Position numbers and translations under genes: made by a program. From assembly GCA_965116055.1 (NCBI GenBank), contig OZ220466.1, forward strand, positions 1,302,001 through 1,366,000: a stretch of DNA of 64,000 bases. Reading direction: 5' to 3'. The notes beneath the pieces were generated by a model. The model had not been told where the DNA came from. It was given only the letters and a program-made list of their open reading frames with translations, and did no database searches. Below are positions 18,423 through 27,189 of this stretch, piece by piece (within the stretch, counting starts at the first letter, position 1; the number at the start of each line of letters is the position of its first letter). The DNA comes from Bin55 sp965116055 (GTDB lineage: Bacteria > Pseudomonadota > Gammaproteobacteria > Pseudomonadales > Azotimanducaceae).

Positions 18423-19322
18423 TTGTCTGAGATAGCCGTTTCGCCTTCGCGTTTTCGTGATTTCATGACGATGACGAAGCCGCGCGTGATATTGCTCATG
18501 CTCCTGTGCGCGTTGGTCGGCATGCTGATGGCGATCCCACCATTGCCTTCTAGCGGGGCGGTCATCTTCGGGTTGCTAGGTATTGCGCTCGTCGCGAGCT
18601 CGGCAGCAGCGGTCAATCACGTCGCAGACGCTCAGATTGATCGGGCCATGGCTCGTACGGAATCGCGCCCCATAGCAACTGGTCGACTACAGACAGTCGA
18701 AGGGCTAGTGTTCGCAGGCGCCCTTGGGGTGCTTGGATTGTTCGTTCTGTTTTTTTTCGTAAATCCTCTCTCGGCGTGGTTGAACTTTGCATCATGGTTC
18801 GGCTATGCCGTTGTATATACGCTGTACTTGAAGCACGCAACTTCACAGAACATCGTGCTGGGTGGCTTATTCGGTGCCGCTCCACCGTTGTTGGGTTGGA
18901 CGGCTGTTGCCAACACAATCTCCATTGATGCGATATTGTGGGTCTTAATCATTTTTGTGTGGACGCCGCCGCATTTTTGGTCACTCGCGTTGGAGCGGCG
19001 CGATGAATATGCGAAAGCGCACGTGCCGATGTTGCCAAATACGCATGGTATCCGCCATACCAAACAACAAATCATGTGGTATACGGCTGTGCTCGTTGTG
19101 GTCAGTGTGTTGCCGACCGTGATCGGCTCTAGCGGTTTGATTTACTTAGGTTGCGTGGCCGTATTGGGTGGGGTATTTCTGGCTTATGCACGTGCGATGA
19201 AGCGACACGACGATGTCAAGTTAGCGCGTTTAACGTTTAAATATTCGGTGGTTTATCTTAGCTTGCTGTTCTTCAGTTTGTTACTTGATCATATCGTTCG
19301 CTTACAAGGTATACCGATTTAG
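18423..19322 (+). CDS. cyoE: Protoheme IX farnesyltransferase (heme O synthase)
   Basis: Converts heme B to heme O by adding a farnesyl group; needed for heme-copper terminal oxidases; an integral inner-membrane enzyme of the UbiA family. Seen: FRDFMTMTKPRVILLMLLCA at the N terminus, the first Asp-rich motif NHVADAQIDRAMARTESRP, about eight hydrophobic segments, and VWTPPHFWSLALERRDEYA. The length is about 299 aa from the TTG at 18423 (Met-Ser-Glu start). The frame is open to a TTG at 18378 inside the previous gene, and an ATG at 18465 would be too short at the N terminus, so the start is not settled. No oxidase subunit genes are adjacent, so the gene is separated from its usual ctaCDG or cyo cluster. 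Confidence 0.92.
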   Translation: MSEIAVSPSRFRDFMTMTKPRVILLMLLCALVGMLMAIPPLPSSGAVIFGLLGIALVASSAAAVNHVADAQIDRAMARTESRPIATGRLQTVEGLVFAGALGVLGLFVLFFFVNPLSAWLNFASWFGYAVVYTLYLKHATSQNIVLGGLFGAAPPLLGWTAVANTISIDAILWVLIIFVWTPPHFWSLALERRDEYAKAHVPMLPNTHGIRHTKQQIMWYTAVLVVVSVLPTVIGSSGLIYLGCVAVLGGVFLAYARAMKRHDDVKLARLTFKYSVVYLSLLFFSLLLDHIVRLQGIPI

Positions 19323-19378
19323 TTATTCAATCTTTCCCACCATGCGCTTGTAATTTTCGTCTTTCGTCCTTGCACTAA

Positions 19379-21070
19379 CTAAGAAGTGATCGCGCTCGTA
19401 ACGACTTCATCAGGCGCAACTTTACGAACATCCCCTCGATGAGATTGAAGTTCTACGATGCCTTGCTGTAAACCTCGGTCGCCCACAGTTACTCGGTGAG
19501 GTATGCCAATTAAATCTGCATCCTTAAATTTGACGCCTGGTCGTTCATCCCGATCGTCCCAAAATACATCTACGCCGCGTTCCATACATTGTTCGTACAA
19601 CCTAGTGGCGGCAGTCAGGACATCACGTGATTTTTGTTGATTGATCGTAATTAGATGCAGTTGTGCGGGAGCAACGCTAGCAGGCCATAGGATGCCGTGT
19701 TCGTCGTGGCACTGTTCTACAATCGCGGCGGCGAGACGTGATACGCCTAAGCCGTAGCATCCCATGGTTGGATATACCTCGTTGCCATTTTGCGCTTGGA
19801 CCGCCGCTGCCATTGATTGAGTGTATTTCTGCCCAAGTTTGAAGATGTGCCCTACTTCGATCCCACGAGCGAATACTAGCGAGCCGCTACCATCTGGCGC
19901 AAGATCACCTGGTTCAACGTTGCGTAAATCTTCGACGCGATCCGAAGGTGCATCGCGACCCCAATTTACTCCTGTAAAGTGGTAACCGTTTTCGTTAGCT
20001 CCGCATATAAAGTCTGCTAATGCATTTGCACTGCGATCAACTATATATGGTATGTTCAATCCTACCGGGCCAATGAAACCAAGATTGACGCCTAAGTTCT
20101 TGCGAATTTCTTCATCTGTAGCAAACTGAATAGGCGCTGCGATACCGTCGAGGTTTGCCGCTTTAATTTCATTGAGCTGATGGTCGCCGCGTAAAACCAA
20201 CGCCACTAAGCCGTTGTCGCCGTGCACGATCAATGTCTTAACACACTGCCGAGCCGAAACACCTAGTAACTCGCATACCGCGTTGATTGTGCGTTCATTA
20301 GGCGTTTCGACGCGTTGCAAGGCCTGTTGCGGTAAAGGCCGTTCGATAGCGCAAGTAGCCTCCGCTCGTTCAACGTTAGCGCCGTACGTGCTCTCGCGCG
20401 AGTACGCGATGAGATCCTCGCCAGTATCGGCGATCACATGGAACTCTTCGCTCTCACTTCCTCCCATCATGCCAGCATCAGCTTGGACGGCCCGATACTG
20501 TAAGCCTATTCGATCAAGCACGGCACAATACGCAGCGTGCATATCGTGATATGTAGCATCAAGAGATGTTTCATCCAGATGAAACGAATAACCGTCCTTC
20601 ATAATGAATTCACGTGCGCGCATGAGGCCGAACCGTGGCCGAACCTCGTCACGAAATTTCGTGTTGATTTGGTAGACGCATAAAGGTAGATCGCGATAAC
20701 TTGAAACCGTCTGCCGCATAAGATCGGTGACCACCTCTTCGTGCGTAGGGCTAAAACAGAAGTCCTTTTCGTGTCGATCTACCATGCGCAACAGCTCCGG
20801 TCCCATGATGTGCCAACGCCCACTCTCTTGCCACACTTGAGCTGGCTGTACCACTGGCATGAGTATCTCTTGTGCCCCGATGCGATTCAATTCCTCACGC
20901 ACAATGTGCTCAATACGCTGAATAACGCGCAATCCGAGTGGTAACCAGGTAAAAAGACCGCTGCCAAGTTGCCGAATAAATCCAGCGCGAAGAAGCAGCT
21001 TATGGGAAATCACCTCTGCTGTCGCTGGATCTTCGCGCAACGTTGGTGTGAGAACTTTCGATGCCAGCAC
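19379..21070 (-). CDS. proS: Prolyl-tRNA synthetase
   Basis: 563 residues, the bacterial-type class II ProRS with an editing insertion. Motif 1 is in LRAGFIRQLGSGLFTWLPLG; motif 2 is around FRDEVRPRFGLMRAREFIMK; the INS editing domain is about 230-390; motif 3 is YGLGVSRLAAAIVEQ; then the anticodon-binding domain. The start is GTG 21070, giving MLASKVLTPTLRE, which aligns with family N termini. It charges tRNA-Pro and clears Ala-tRNA-Pro. It is convergent with cyoE, and the HU-like gene lies upstream on the same strand. Confidence 0.95.
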   Translation of the reverse strand: MLASKVLTPTLREDPATAEVISHKLLLRAGFIRQLGSGLFTWLPLGLRVIQRIEHIVREELNRIGAQEILMPVVQPAQVWQESGRWHIMGPELLRMVDRHEKDFCFSPTHEEVVTDLMRQTVSSYRDLPLCVYQINTKFRDEVRPRFGLMRAREFIMKDGYSFHLDETSLDATYHDMHAAYCAVLDRIGLQYRAVQADAGMMGGSESEEFHVIADTGEDLIAYSRESTYGANVERAEATCAIERPLPQQALQRVETPNERTINAVCELLGVSARQCVKTLIVHGDNGLVALVLRGDHQLNEIKAANLDGIAAPIQFATDEEIRKNLGVNLGFIGPVGLNIPYIVDRSANALADFICGANENGYHFTGVNWGRDAPSDRVEDLRNVEPGDLAPDGSGSLVFARGIEVGHIFKLGQKYTQSMAAAVQAQNGNEVYPTMGCYGLGVSRLAAAIVEQCHDEHGILWPASVAPAQLHLITINQQKSRDVLTAATRLYEQCMERGVDVFWDDRDERPGVKFKDADLIGIPHRVTVGDRGLQQGIVELQSHRGDVRKVAPDEVVTSAITS

Positions 21071-21238
21071 AATTAATATGGAATCAGATCGTAGTCTGGC
21101 TTGATTGATATCTTTGCGGGCGAACTAACTAGGGGACTTGTCTTGATGGATAAACATACCGCTATGGGTGAATTCAGCTAGAAGTAATGGCTTGGCGGTG
21201 CACACAAAGATCTCCACAGCGCCAAACCAATCGAGTTA

Positions 21239-21697
21239 CTAACTCACCATTTGTTTGAGTTTTGTAAGTTTTTTTACTTTGACCGAGTTGTGGGCAGGTT
21301 TCGCCGGTATTTCAATCGGTTCGTTAGTTTTTAGATTACGACCCATACGCTTTTTTGTCGCTTTTCGACGATAGCGTTCGAATTTCACCAAGCTACCATC
21401 CTGAAACACACCAATACTTCGCGGTTTCAGCGCTCGTTCGATTAGTTCCTCGCGTTTCTCAAGCACTTGGCGTACTAAATTCTTAGGGATTTCCGTTTCC
21501 TCGGCGATCATGCCAATGACGTCGTTTTTACGAAGTTTGGTGCGTATAACAGAACCAATCTTGCGAGCGGCTTTTGGTGCAGCCTTAGCTTTTGTCGCCT
21601 TCGCTGGCGTAGCTCTTGGTTTTGCGGCGCTCGTTGGAGCTTTCTTCGTCGCTGCTTTTTTCGCCGGCGCGCGTGCGCGTGTCTTCCTAGCTGCCAT
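21239..21697 (-). CDS. HU-family DNA-binding protein with Lys/Ala-rich histone-H1-like tail
   Basis: 152 residues. The first 45 are almost only Ala, Lys, Arg, Pro and Thr with AKK/ATKA-type repeats, as in eukaryotic H1 tails and AlgP or mycobacterial HupB tails. The rest is an HU/IHF domain: RKNDVIGMIAEETEIPKNLV for the helical part, FQDGSLVKFERYRR for the strands, and GRNLKTNEPIEIPA, the conserved HU signature before the C-terminal KLKQMV helix. In HU the GRNP-type motif sits on the DNA-intercalating arm; here the Pro is Leu. It probably compacts or bends DNA and may act as a nucleoid protein. The tail is N-terminal, opposite to HupB. AAGGTG precedes the ATG. Confidence 0.88.
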   Translation of the reverse strand: MAARKTRARAPAKKAATKKAPTSAAKPRATPAKATKAKAAPKAARKIGSVIRTKLRKNDVIGMIAEETEIPKNLVRQVLEKREELIERALKPRSIGVFQDGSLVKFERYRRKATKKRMGRNLKTNEPIEIPAKPAHNSVKVKKLTKLKQMVS

Positions 21698-22104
21698 GTA
21701 TTTTCACCTTATATAGACAGTGGTTTAACTCAGCAAAACGCTGATTGTTATGCTGGAAACATGTGTATTTTACGCATGCGAGGTTACGATGACGATGTCG
21801 CGAATCGTATGAACTTGCGATCTTGTACGTGGTGTACAGAGAGCAAAAAAGTTCGATAGTTCGCCTGTACGTTTCGAAGATCTTTTTTGAGCGTTAGCAA
21901 GAACTTGAACGCCTATGGTGGCGTTCGGTGTCAACGCTAAGGAGTAATGTCTATGGTCGTTATCTTTTCTGAGACTTGATTGATGTGTTGATACACCGTG
22001 AAAATGCAACCGTAAATTAGATGTGCCCTTTAAACTAGGATGTAGCGCATTGACTTTGTGATTGTAGAATTCTCCGCCATCACAACACGCGTACGGTCTA
22101 GTCT
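21698..22104. other. Intergenic region between HU-like and fmdB-type genes
   Basis: About 400 bases holding the divergent promoters. On the minus strand a weak TTTTGC / TATATA pair lies just upstream of the HU-like ATG. The minus-strand frame at 21770-22009 has no family resemblance. I see no RNA gene here. Confidence 0.4.
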
Positions 22105-22455
22105 GTGCCGATTTACGAATATCAGTGTCAAGCTTGCGGGCATGAGTTCGAAACGATGCAGAAGATGAGCGACTCCAAGCTCACCGATTGTCCTGAATGT
22201 GGCGCTTCAGCGCTGGTAAGAAAGATTTCGGTGGTTGCTTTCCGTCTCAAAGGTTCTGGTTGGTATGAAACGGATTTTAAGTCCGAAAATAAACGCCAAC
22301 TCTACGAGGATTCAGCTAATAACGGAAAGAATGCCGAGTCGAGCGATAAAGGAGACGCAAAGGAAAAAGCCGCGGCTACCGACAAAAAAGCCGAGAGTAA
22401 ATCCTCCGATTCGCCGAACTCAACGAAATCGCCAAATACTGCCTCACCCTCATAA
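22105..22455 (+). CDS. FmdB-type zinc-ribbon protein
   Basis: 116 residues. The first 45 form the FmdB/CxxC_CXXC_SSSS zinc ribbon: MPIYEYQCQACGHEFE then DCPECGASALVRKIS, with two C-x2-C knuckles. The remainder is a low-complexity tail rich in Lys, Ala, Ser and Asp. The start is GTG 22105, since PIYEYQC is the standard second residue onward. This small protein is commonly found immediately upstream of aspS in proteobacteria, as here; its function is unknown. Confidence 0.88.
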   Translation: MPIYEYQCQACGHEFETMQKMSDSKLTDCPECGASALVRKISVVAFRLKGSGWYETDFKSENKRQLYEDSANNGKNAESSDKGDAKEKAAATDKKAESKSSDSPNSTKSPNTASPS

Positions 22456-22521
22456 ATCACGCGTTAGCACGGCATTTTTAATGCAGTGCGTTTTCCTTTC
22501 TTTACGTCTGAATTTATAGCA

Positions 22522-24276
22522 ATGCGAACTCACTATTGCGGCTGTCTTAATAGAGAACATATCGGTCAGCGCGTCCAGTTATGCGGGTGGGTTCATCGGC
22601 GCCGAGATCATGGCGGTGTGATTTTTTTCGATTTACGTGATTACCGCGGTCTTGTTCAAGCGGTATTTAATCCGGATACCGCGGAAGCCTTTGCAATTGC
22701 TGACCGCCTTCGAGGCGAGTATGTGGTTCAAGTAACTGGACGGGTCCGAGCGCGATTGGATGGCGCAACGAACCCAGATCTCAAGACAGGCGAGATTGAA
22801 GTGTTAGGCGACTCTGTGTCAATCCTAAATCGCGCACGCACTATACCGTTTCCACTTAACGAGTACTCACAACCTGGCGAAGATATTCGTCTACGTTATC
22901 GGTACGTCGACCTTCGGCGTCCTGAGATGCAGGCCAAACTTCGCTTACGGAGCGCGATTACGGCACACATACGAAATTTCCTTTTGAGTGAGGATTTCGT
23001 CGACGTTGAAACTCCTACGTTGACTAAGTCGACGCCGGAGGGTGCGCGCGATTTTTTGGTACCCAGTCGTACGCAACGCGGTCGTTTTTTTGCCTTACCG
23101 CAATCGCCGCAGCTGTTCAAACAGATGTTGATGATGTCGGGCTTTGATCGTTATTTTCAAATTGCGCGGTGCTATCGCGATGAAGATCTACGACATGACC
23201 GACAACCTGAATTTACACAGATAGACATTGAGGCGTCATTCGTTGAATCCAGCGATGTGATGTCTATTGCGGAACGCATGCTCGTGAGTCTGTTTAAGGA
23301 TCAGCTTGGCATTGACTTAGGCTCATTTCCGGTTTTGACGTACGCCGAAGCTATGCAACGGTTCGGTTCCGATAAACCGGATTTGCGTAATCCCCTTGAA
23401 TTGATCGACATTGATGACATTGTCAGTAACTGTGAGTTTGGCGTTTTTCGAGAGCCCGCGAACAATGCGGAAAGTCGTGTCGCGGCTATGAATGTGCCGG
23501 GCGCTGTTGACGCCTTATCACGCAAGCAGCTTGATGATCTCATCGAATTTGTGCAAGGTCATGGCGCTAAAGGTCTAGCGTACATCAAGGTGAATGACCT
23601 AAGCAACGGAACCGCTGGCATGCAGTCACCCATTCTGAAATTTCTTGACTCCAATACCGTCTTTGAAATACTCAATCGTGTTGGCGCCTCTGCGGGTGAC
23701 ATCGTGTTCTTCGGCGCCGACCGCCAGCACGTTGTCAATGAATCGCTCGGCGCTTTCCGCAATCATGTGGCGGAAATGACCGGCCTGATTGCCGGTGGCT
23801 ACAAAGCGTGTTGGATCGTAGATTGGCCCATGTTCGAGCTCGACGGCGACAACAGGTTATCTCCTGCACATCACCCGTTTACACAACCGCTTTGCTCGCC
23901 GACGGCGCTGCGCGAAAAGCCGGGCGAACAATTAGCGCACGCTTACGATATCGTGTTGAACGGCTATGAATTAGGCGGCGGCTCGTTGCGCATCCACGAC
24001 CCGGATATGCAACGAGCCGTGTTTGACGTGCTTGCCATGGGTCAAGAAGCTGAAGTGAAGTTCGGTTTTCTGTTGGAAGCGTTGGGTTTAGGCTGTCCCC
24101 CGCACGGCGGCATTGCGCTCGGTTTAGATCGTTTGGTCATGCTGATGTGTGAGACTGATTCCATTCGTGATGTCATCGCATTTCCCAAAACGCAATCGGC
24201 TACTTGTGTGTTGACCGAAGCGCCGGGCGAAGTAGATCAGCATCAACTGCGCGAACTTGGATTGCAGGCACGGTAA
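22522..24276 (+). CDS. aspS: Aspartyl-tRNA synthetase, probably non-discriminating
   Basis: 584 residues from ATG 22522 (MRTHYCG, as in most AspRS); the frame is open 12 codons further upstream. N-terminal OB anticodon domain, class II motif 1 around residue 140, motif 2 (FRALPQSP-like: FFALPQSPQLFKQMLM, then CYRDEDLRHDRQPEFTQIDIE), the bacterial GAD insert (about 290-410) and motif 3 (GIALGLDRLVMLM). The residue after RRRD is His (about 30), and Gly is at about 81 (LDGATN). These are the positions (His31/Gly83) known to mark P. aeruginosa-type enzymes that charge both tRNA-Asp and tRNA-Asn, whereas E. coli has Leu at the first. Asn-tRNA would then be made by the GatCAB amidotransferase. First gene of aspS-yebC-ruvCAB. 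Confidence 0.95.
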   Translation: MRTHYCGCLNREHIGQRVQLCGWVHRRRDHGGVIFFDLRDYRGLVQAVFNPDTAEAFAIADRLRGEYVVQVTGRVRARLDGATNPDLKTGEIEVLGDSVSILNRARTIPFPLNEYSQPGEDIRLRYRYVDLRRPEMQAKLRLRSAITAHIRNFLLSEDFVDVETPTLTKSTPEGARDFLVPSRTQRGRFFALPQSPQLFKQMLMMSGFDRYFQIARCYRDEDLRHDRQPEFTQIDIEASFVESSDVMSIAERMLVSLFKDQLGIDLGSFPVLTYAEAMQRFGSDKPDLRNPLELIDIDDIVSNCEFGVFREPANNAESRVAAMNVPGAVDALSRKQLDDLIEFVQGHGAKGLAYIKVNDLSNGTAGMQSPILKFLDSNTVFEILNRVGASAGDIVFFGADRQHVVNESLGAFRNHVAEMTGLIAGGYKACWIVDWPMFELDGDNRLSPAHHPFTQPLCSPTALREKPGEQLAHAYDIVLNGYELGGGSLRIHDPDMQRAVFDVLAMGQEAEVKFGFLLEALGLGCPPHGGIALGLDRLVMLMCETDSIRDVIAFPKTQSATCVLTEAPGEVDQHQLRELGLQAR

Positions 24277-24281
24277 CAGCA

Positions 24282-25016
24282 TTGGCCGGGCATTCCAAGT
24301 GGGCGAACATCAAGCATCGCAAAGCGCGTCAGGACGCTAAGCGAGCCAAGGTTTGGACTAAACTCATACGCGAGCTAACCGTCGCCTCTAAACTCGGTGG
24401 CGGATCACCGGACGACAATCCGCGTTTGCGGGCGGCGATTGATAGTGCGTTAGGTGCCAATATGCCGCGAGATACGATTGATCGAGCTATTGCACGTGGC
24501 GCCGGTGGGGGCGAAGAGAGTCAACTCGACGAGGTGACTTATGAAGGCTATGCCCCAGGTGGTGTGGCAATTTTGGTCGAGGTGATGACCGATAACCGCA
24601 ATCGGACGGTTGCAGAGGTCAGGCACGCGTTTAGTAAGCACCATGGCAATTTAGGTACAGACGGTTCGGTTTCTTACATGTTCGAACGGCGAGGCGTCTT
24701 GCAATTCGAACCAGGTATTGATGAAAACTCGATTATTGAAGTCGCGTTGGATGCAGGCGCGGAAGATGTCGAAAGCGAGGACGATGGTAGCGTGACGGTC
24801 CTTACGACATTCGAACTGTTCGGCACCGTCGTTGATGCGTTTCGCGCCAGCGACCTCAGCCCCGACCATAGCGAAGTCGCCATGATTCCAGACAATTCAG
24901 TGACTTGCGATACTGTCATAGCTGAAAAAGTGCAGTCACTTGTTGAAGCGCTTGAGGATCTCGACGACGTTCAAAACGTCTACACGAACGGAATCTTCGA
25001 ACTCAAGCCAAGCTAA
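24282..25016 (+). CDS. yebC: YebC/PmpR family protein
   Basis: 244 residues from TTG 24282, which gives the invariant N terminus (M)AGHSKWANIKHRKARQDAKR; no ATG is available. Three-domain YebC proteins were first described as transcriptional regulators (PmpR) and more recently as translation factors that relieve ribosome stalling. Other family blocks are DNPRLRAAIDSALGANMPRD, RGAGGGEE, YEGYAPGGVAILVEVMTDNRNR and MIPDNSV near the end. It starts 5 nt after the aspS stop and ends 2 nt before ruvC, a standard gammaproteobacterial arrangement. Confidence 0.93.
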   Translation: MAGHSKWANIKHRKARQDAKRAKVWTKLIRELTVASKLGGGSPDDNPRLRAAIDSALGANMPRDTIDRAIARGAGGGEESQLDEVTYEGYAPGGVAILVEVMTDNRNRTVAEVRHAFSKHHGNLGTDGSVSYMFERRGVLQFEPGIDENSIIEVALDAGAEDVESEDDGSVTVLTTFELFGTVVDAFRASDLSPDHSEVAMIPDNSVTCDTVIAEKVQSLVEALEDLDDVQNVYTNGIFELKPS

Positions 25017-25018
25017 CG

Positions 25019-25513
25019 ATGTCGATAGTGCTAGGCATTGATCCGGGTTCGCGATTCACAGGCTGGGGTATCGTCCAGATGGTTGGGAGTGAATTGAGGC
25101 ATCTTGATCATGGCTTGCTGAAACTCGGTTCGAAACCCATGCCGTTGCGTCTTCGCGATATTTACGCTGCAGTGTTTGATCTGATTCCTACTCATCATGT
25201 TGACCGATTCGCCATTGAGTCGTCGTTCGTTGCAGACAACCCTCAGACCGCCATCAAACTTGGTCAGGCACGCGGCGTTGCAATAGCAGCAGCAGCGGCT
25301 CGCGACCTTCCCGTCGAGGAATATTCGCCAAGAGCGATCAAACAAGCAACCGTAGGATCGGGCAATGCAACCAAAGAGCAGATCCAATTTATGATTCGTG
25401 TGCTGTTGAAACTCGACGAAGCGCCTGTCTCGGATTGCGCCGATGCGTTAGCCGTTGCCATTTGCGATTTGAATACGTTACGCTATCGTAGCGCATTGCA
25501 GCGGGTTCGATAA
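25019..25513 (+). CDS. ruvC: Crossover junction endodeoxyribonuclease RuvC
   Basis: 164 residues. Cuts Holliday junctions symmetrically as a dimer. The four catalytic acids of the RNase H fold are in GIDPGSRFTGWG (Asp7), AIESSFV (Glu) and DCADALAVA (two Asp near the C terminus). The length is slightly below that of E. coli (173). It has a tight 2-nt gap from yebC and 9 nt to ruvA, so a single operon is likely. Confidence 0.95.
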   Translation: MSIVLGIDPGSRFTGWGIVQMVGSELRHLDHGLLKLGSKPMPLRLRDIYAAVFDLIPTHHVDRFAIESSFVADNPQTAIKLGQARGVAIAAAAARDLPVEEYSPRAIKQATVGSGNATKEQIQFMIRVLLKLDEAPVSDCADALAVAICDLNTLRYRSALQRVR

Positions 25514-25522
25514 TTCGGCGTC

Positions 25523-26131
25523 ATGATCGGCAGACTGAGCGGCGTCCTCGCTGAGATAGAGGAAGACAACGCGCTCGTTGATGTCAACGGCGTCGGATAC
25601 GAGGTATTTATTCCTCGTCGCCTAATTGACCGGTTAACGATAGGCGACTCGTTGGTTTTATATATTCACGTCTCAGTTGTGAACGAAGTTCAGCATTTGT
25701 ATGGTTTCGACACAGCTGTTGACAGATTGGTCTTTCGCAAACTCCTTAGCGTTAATCGATTGGGTCCCAAATTGGCAGCTGCGCTGATTTCGGAATTAAG
25801 GGGTTCAGATGTCGCGACAGCCGTACAAGCTGGCGATAGCGCAACCCTATCGGCCGTACCTGGGATTGGTAAGAAGGTTTCTGAATCTATTGTCTTTTCC
25901 TTGCGAGACGAAGTGTCCAAGTGGCATTTACCCGTAGATGAGTCGGCGACTGCGCTGCGTACGGAGCCTATTGGGTCTTCGCCGGTTCGTGTTCAAGCGA
26001 TTGTGGCATTGCGCCAGCTTGGGTTTCAACGCAATGAGGCGGAACAGGCTGTCGAGTCCGCTCACGAAGAAGGACTTGATGTCAGCGAATTGACGCAGCG
26101 AGCGCTGCGTTTGGTAGGAACGAGAATTTGA
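25523..26131 (+). CDS. ruvA: Holliday junction helicase subunit RuvA
   Basis: 202 residues. Tetrameric junction-binding protein that loads RuvB. N-terminal OB domain (MIGRLSGVLAEIEEDNALVDVNGVGYEV), two helix-hairpin-helix motifs (RKLLSVNRLGPKLAAALIS and AVPGIGKKVSESIV) and a C-terminal domain III (VRVQAIVALRQLGFQRNEA) that contacts RuvB. Its stop overlaps the ruvB start. Confidence 0.95.
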   Translation: MIGRLSGVLAEIEEDNALVDVNGVGYEVFIPRRLIDRLTIGDSLVLYIHVSVVNEVQHLYGFDTAVDRLVFRKLLSVNRLGPKLAAALISELRGSDVATAVQAGDSATLSAVPGIGKKVSESIVFSLRDEVSKWHLPVDESATALRTEPIGSSPVRVQAIVALRQLGFQRNEAEQAVESAHEEGLDVSELTQRALRLVGTRI

Positions 26132-27171
26132 GTTCTAGTCGCGACGTCAATTCGCCTGTCACCGACGTTCGCAACGACCAAGACGATCGCTTCGATTTGA
26201 CGCTTCGTCCCCAGACCTTTCGGGAGTTCATTGGGCAGGATCATGTCAAGGAGCTATTGACGATCGGTATTGATGCGGTCAAACAACGCAACGAGGCTTT
26301 AGAACATGCATTGATCTATGGACCGCCTGGTTTGGGTAAAACGACGATTGCCCACATCATTGCGAACGAGCGCGGTGTTCCTTTTAGACAGACTTCGGGC
26401 CCGGTCATTGAACGTCGTGGAGATGTAGCTGCGTTATTGACGCAATTAGAACCGTATTCGGTATTGTTCATTGATGAAATCCATCGACTTCCCTCGCACA
26501 TTGAAGAAATACTTTATCCGGCTATGGAGGACTTGAAGTTCGACATATTGATCGGCGAAGGGCCGAGCGCGAACGCGATACGTATTGATCTGCAACCATT
26601 TACTTTGATTGGTGCAACGACTCGTGCCGGGATGTTGACTTCGCCGATGAGGGATCGTTTTGGTCACCAGATAAAGCTAGAGTATTACGATGACGCGTCG
26701 CTTGAACGCATTGTGAATGTTTCAGCACGCAAGCTAGATTTCAAGATCGAATGCAAGTCCGCGCAAGAAATCGCTCGTCGTTCACGCGGTACCCCGCGAA
26801 TTTCCAATCGATTGCTTAGGCGCGTACGTGACTACGCGCAAGTCAAACGGAATGGCATAGGCGAGCTGGATACAACGCGAGCTGCTCTGGAATTACTAGG
26901 GGTGGACTCTATCGGCTTGGACGCTCTTGACACGAGCTATCTGAAAGCGCTTATCGAGAAGTTCAGCGGTACCGCGGGCTTAGAGACTATGTCGGCTGCG
27001 CTAGGTGAGGAACCGGGTACGTTGGAAGATGTTGTCGAGCCTTTTTTGATTCAACGCGGCTTCATTACGAAGACCGCGCGGGGGCGCACTGTGACTGAAC
27101 ATGCATTACGTCATTTCAATATCGAGCTGCGACCGTTGAGTGCCGATTTATTCCAAACTGGCGAAAGCTAA
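26128..27171 (+). CDS. ruvB: Holliday junction branch-migration ATPase RuvB
   Basis: 347 residues from TTG 26128, overlapping the ruvA stop by 4 nt (TTGA). AAA+ motor: LRPQTFREFIGQDHVKELL, Walker A GPPGLGKTT, Walker B FIDEIHRL, sensor 1 LIGATTRAGMLTSPMRDRFG with the arginine finger, and a C-terminal winged helix (EDVVEPFLIQRGFITKTARGR). Drives branch migration with RuvA. It ends 18 nt before tolQ; ybgC, usual between these genes, is absent. Confidence 0.96.
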   Translation: MSSSRDVNSPVTDVRNDQDDRFDLTLRPQTFREFIGQDHVKELLTIGIDAVKQRNEALEHALIYGPPGLGKTTIAHIIANERGVPFRQTSGPVIERRGDVAALLTQLEPYSVLFIDEIHRLPSHIEEILYPAMEDLKFDILIGEGPSANAIRIDLQPFTLIGATTRAGMLTSPMRDRFGHQIKLEYYDDASLERIVNVSARKLDFKIECKSAQEIARRSRGTPRISNRLLRRVRDYAQVKRNGIGELDTTRAALELLGVDSIGLDALDTSYLKALIEKFSGTAGLETMSAALGEEPGTLEDVVEPFLIQRGFITKTARGRTVTEHALRHFNIELRPLSADLFQTGES

Positions 27172-27189
27172 CAACTAGAATCAGATCGT

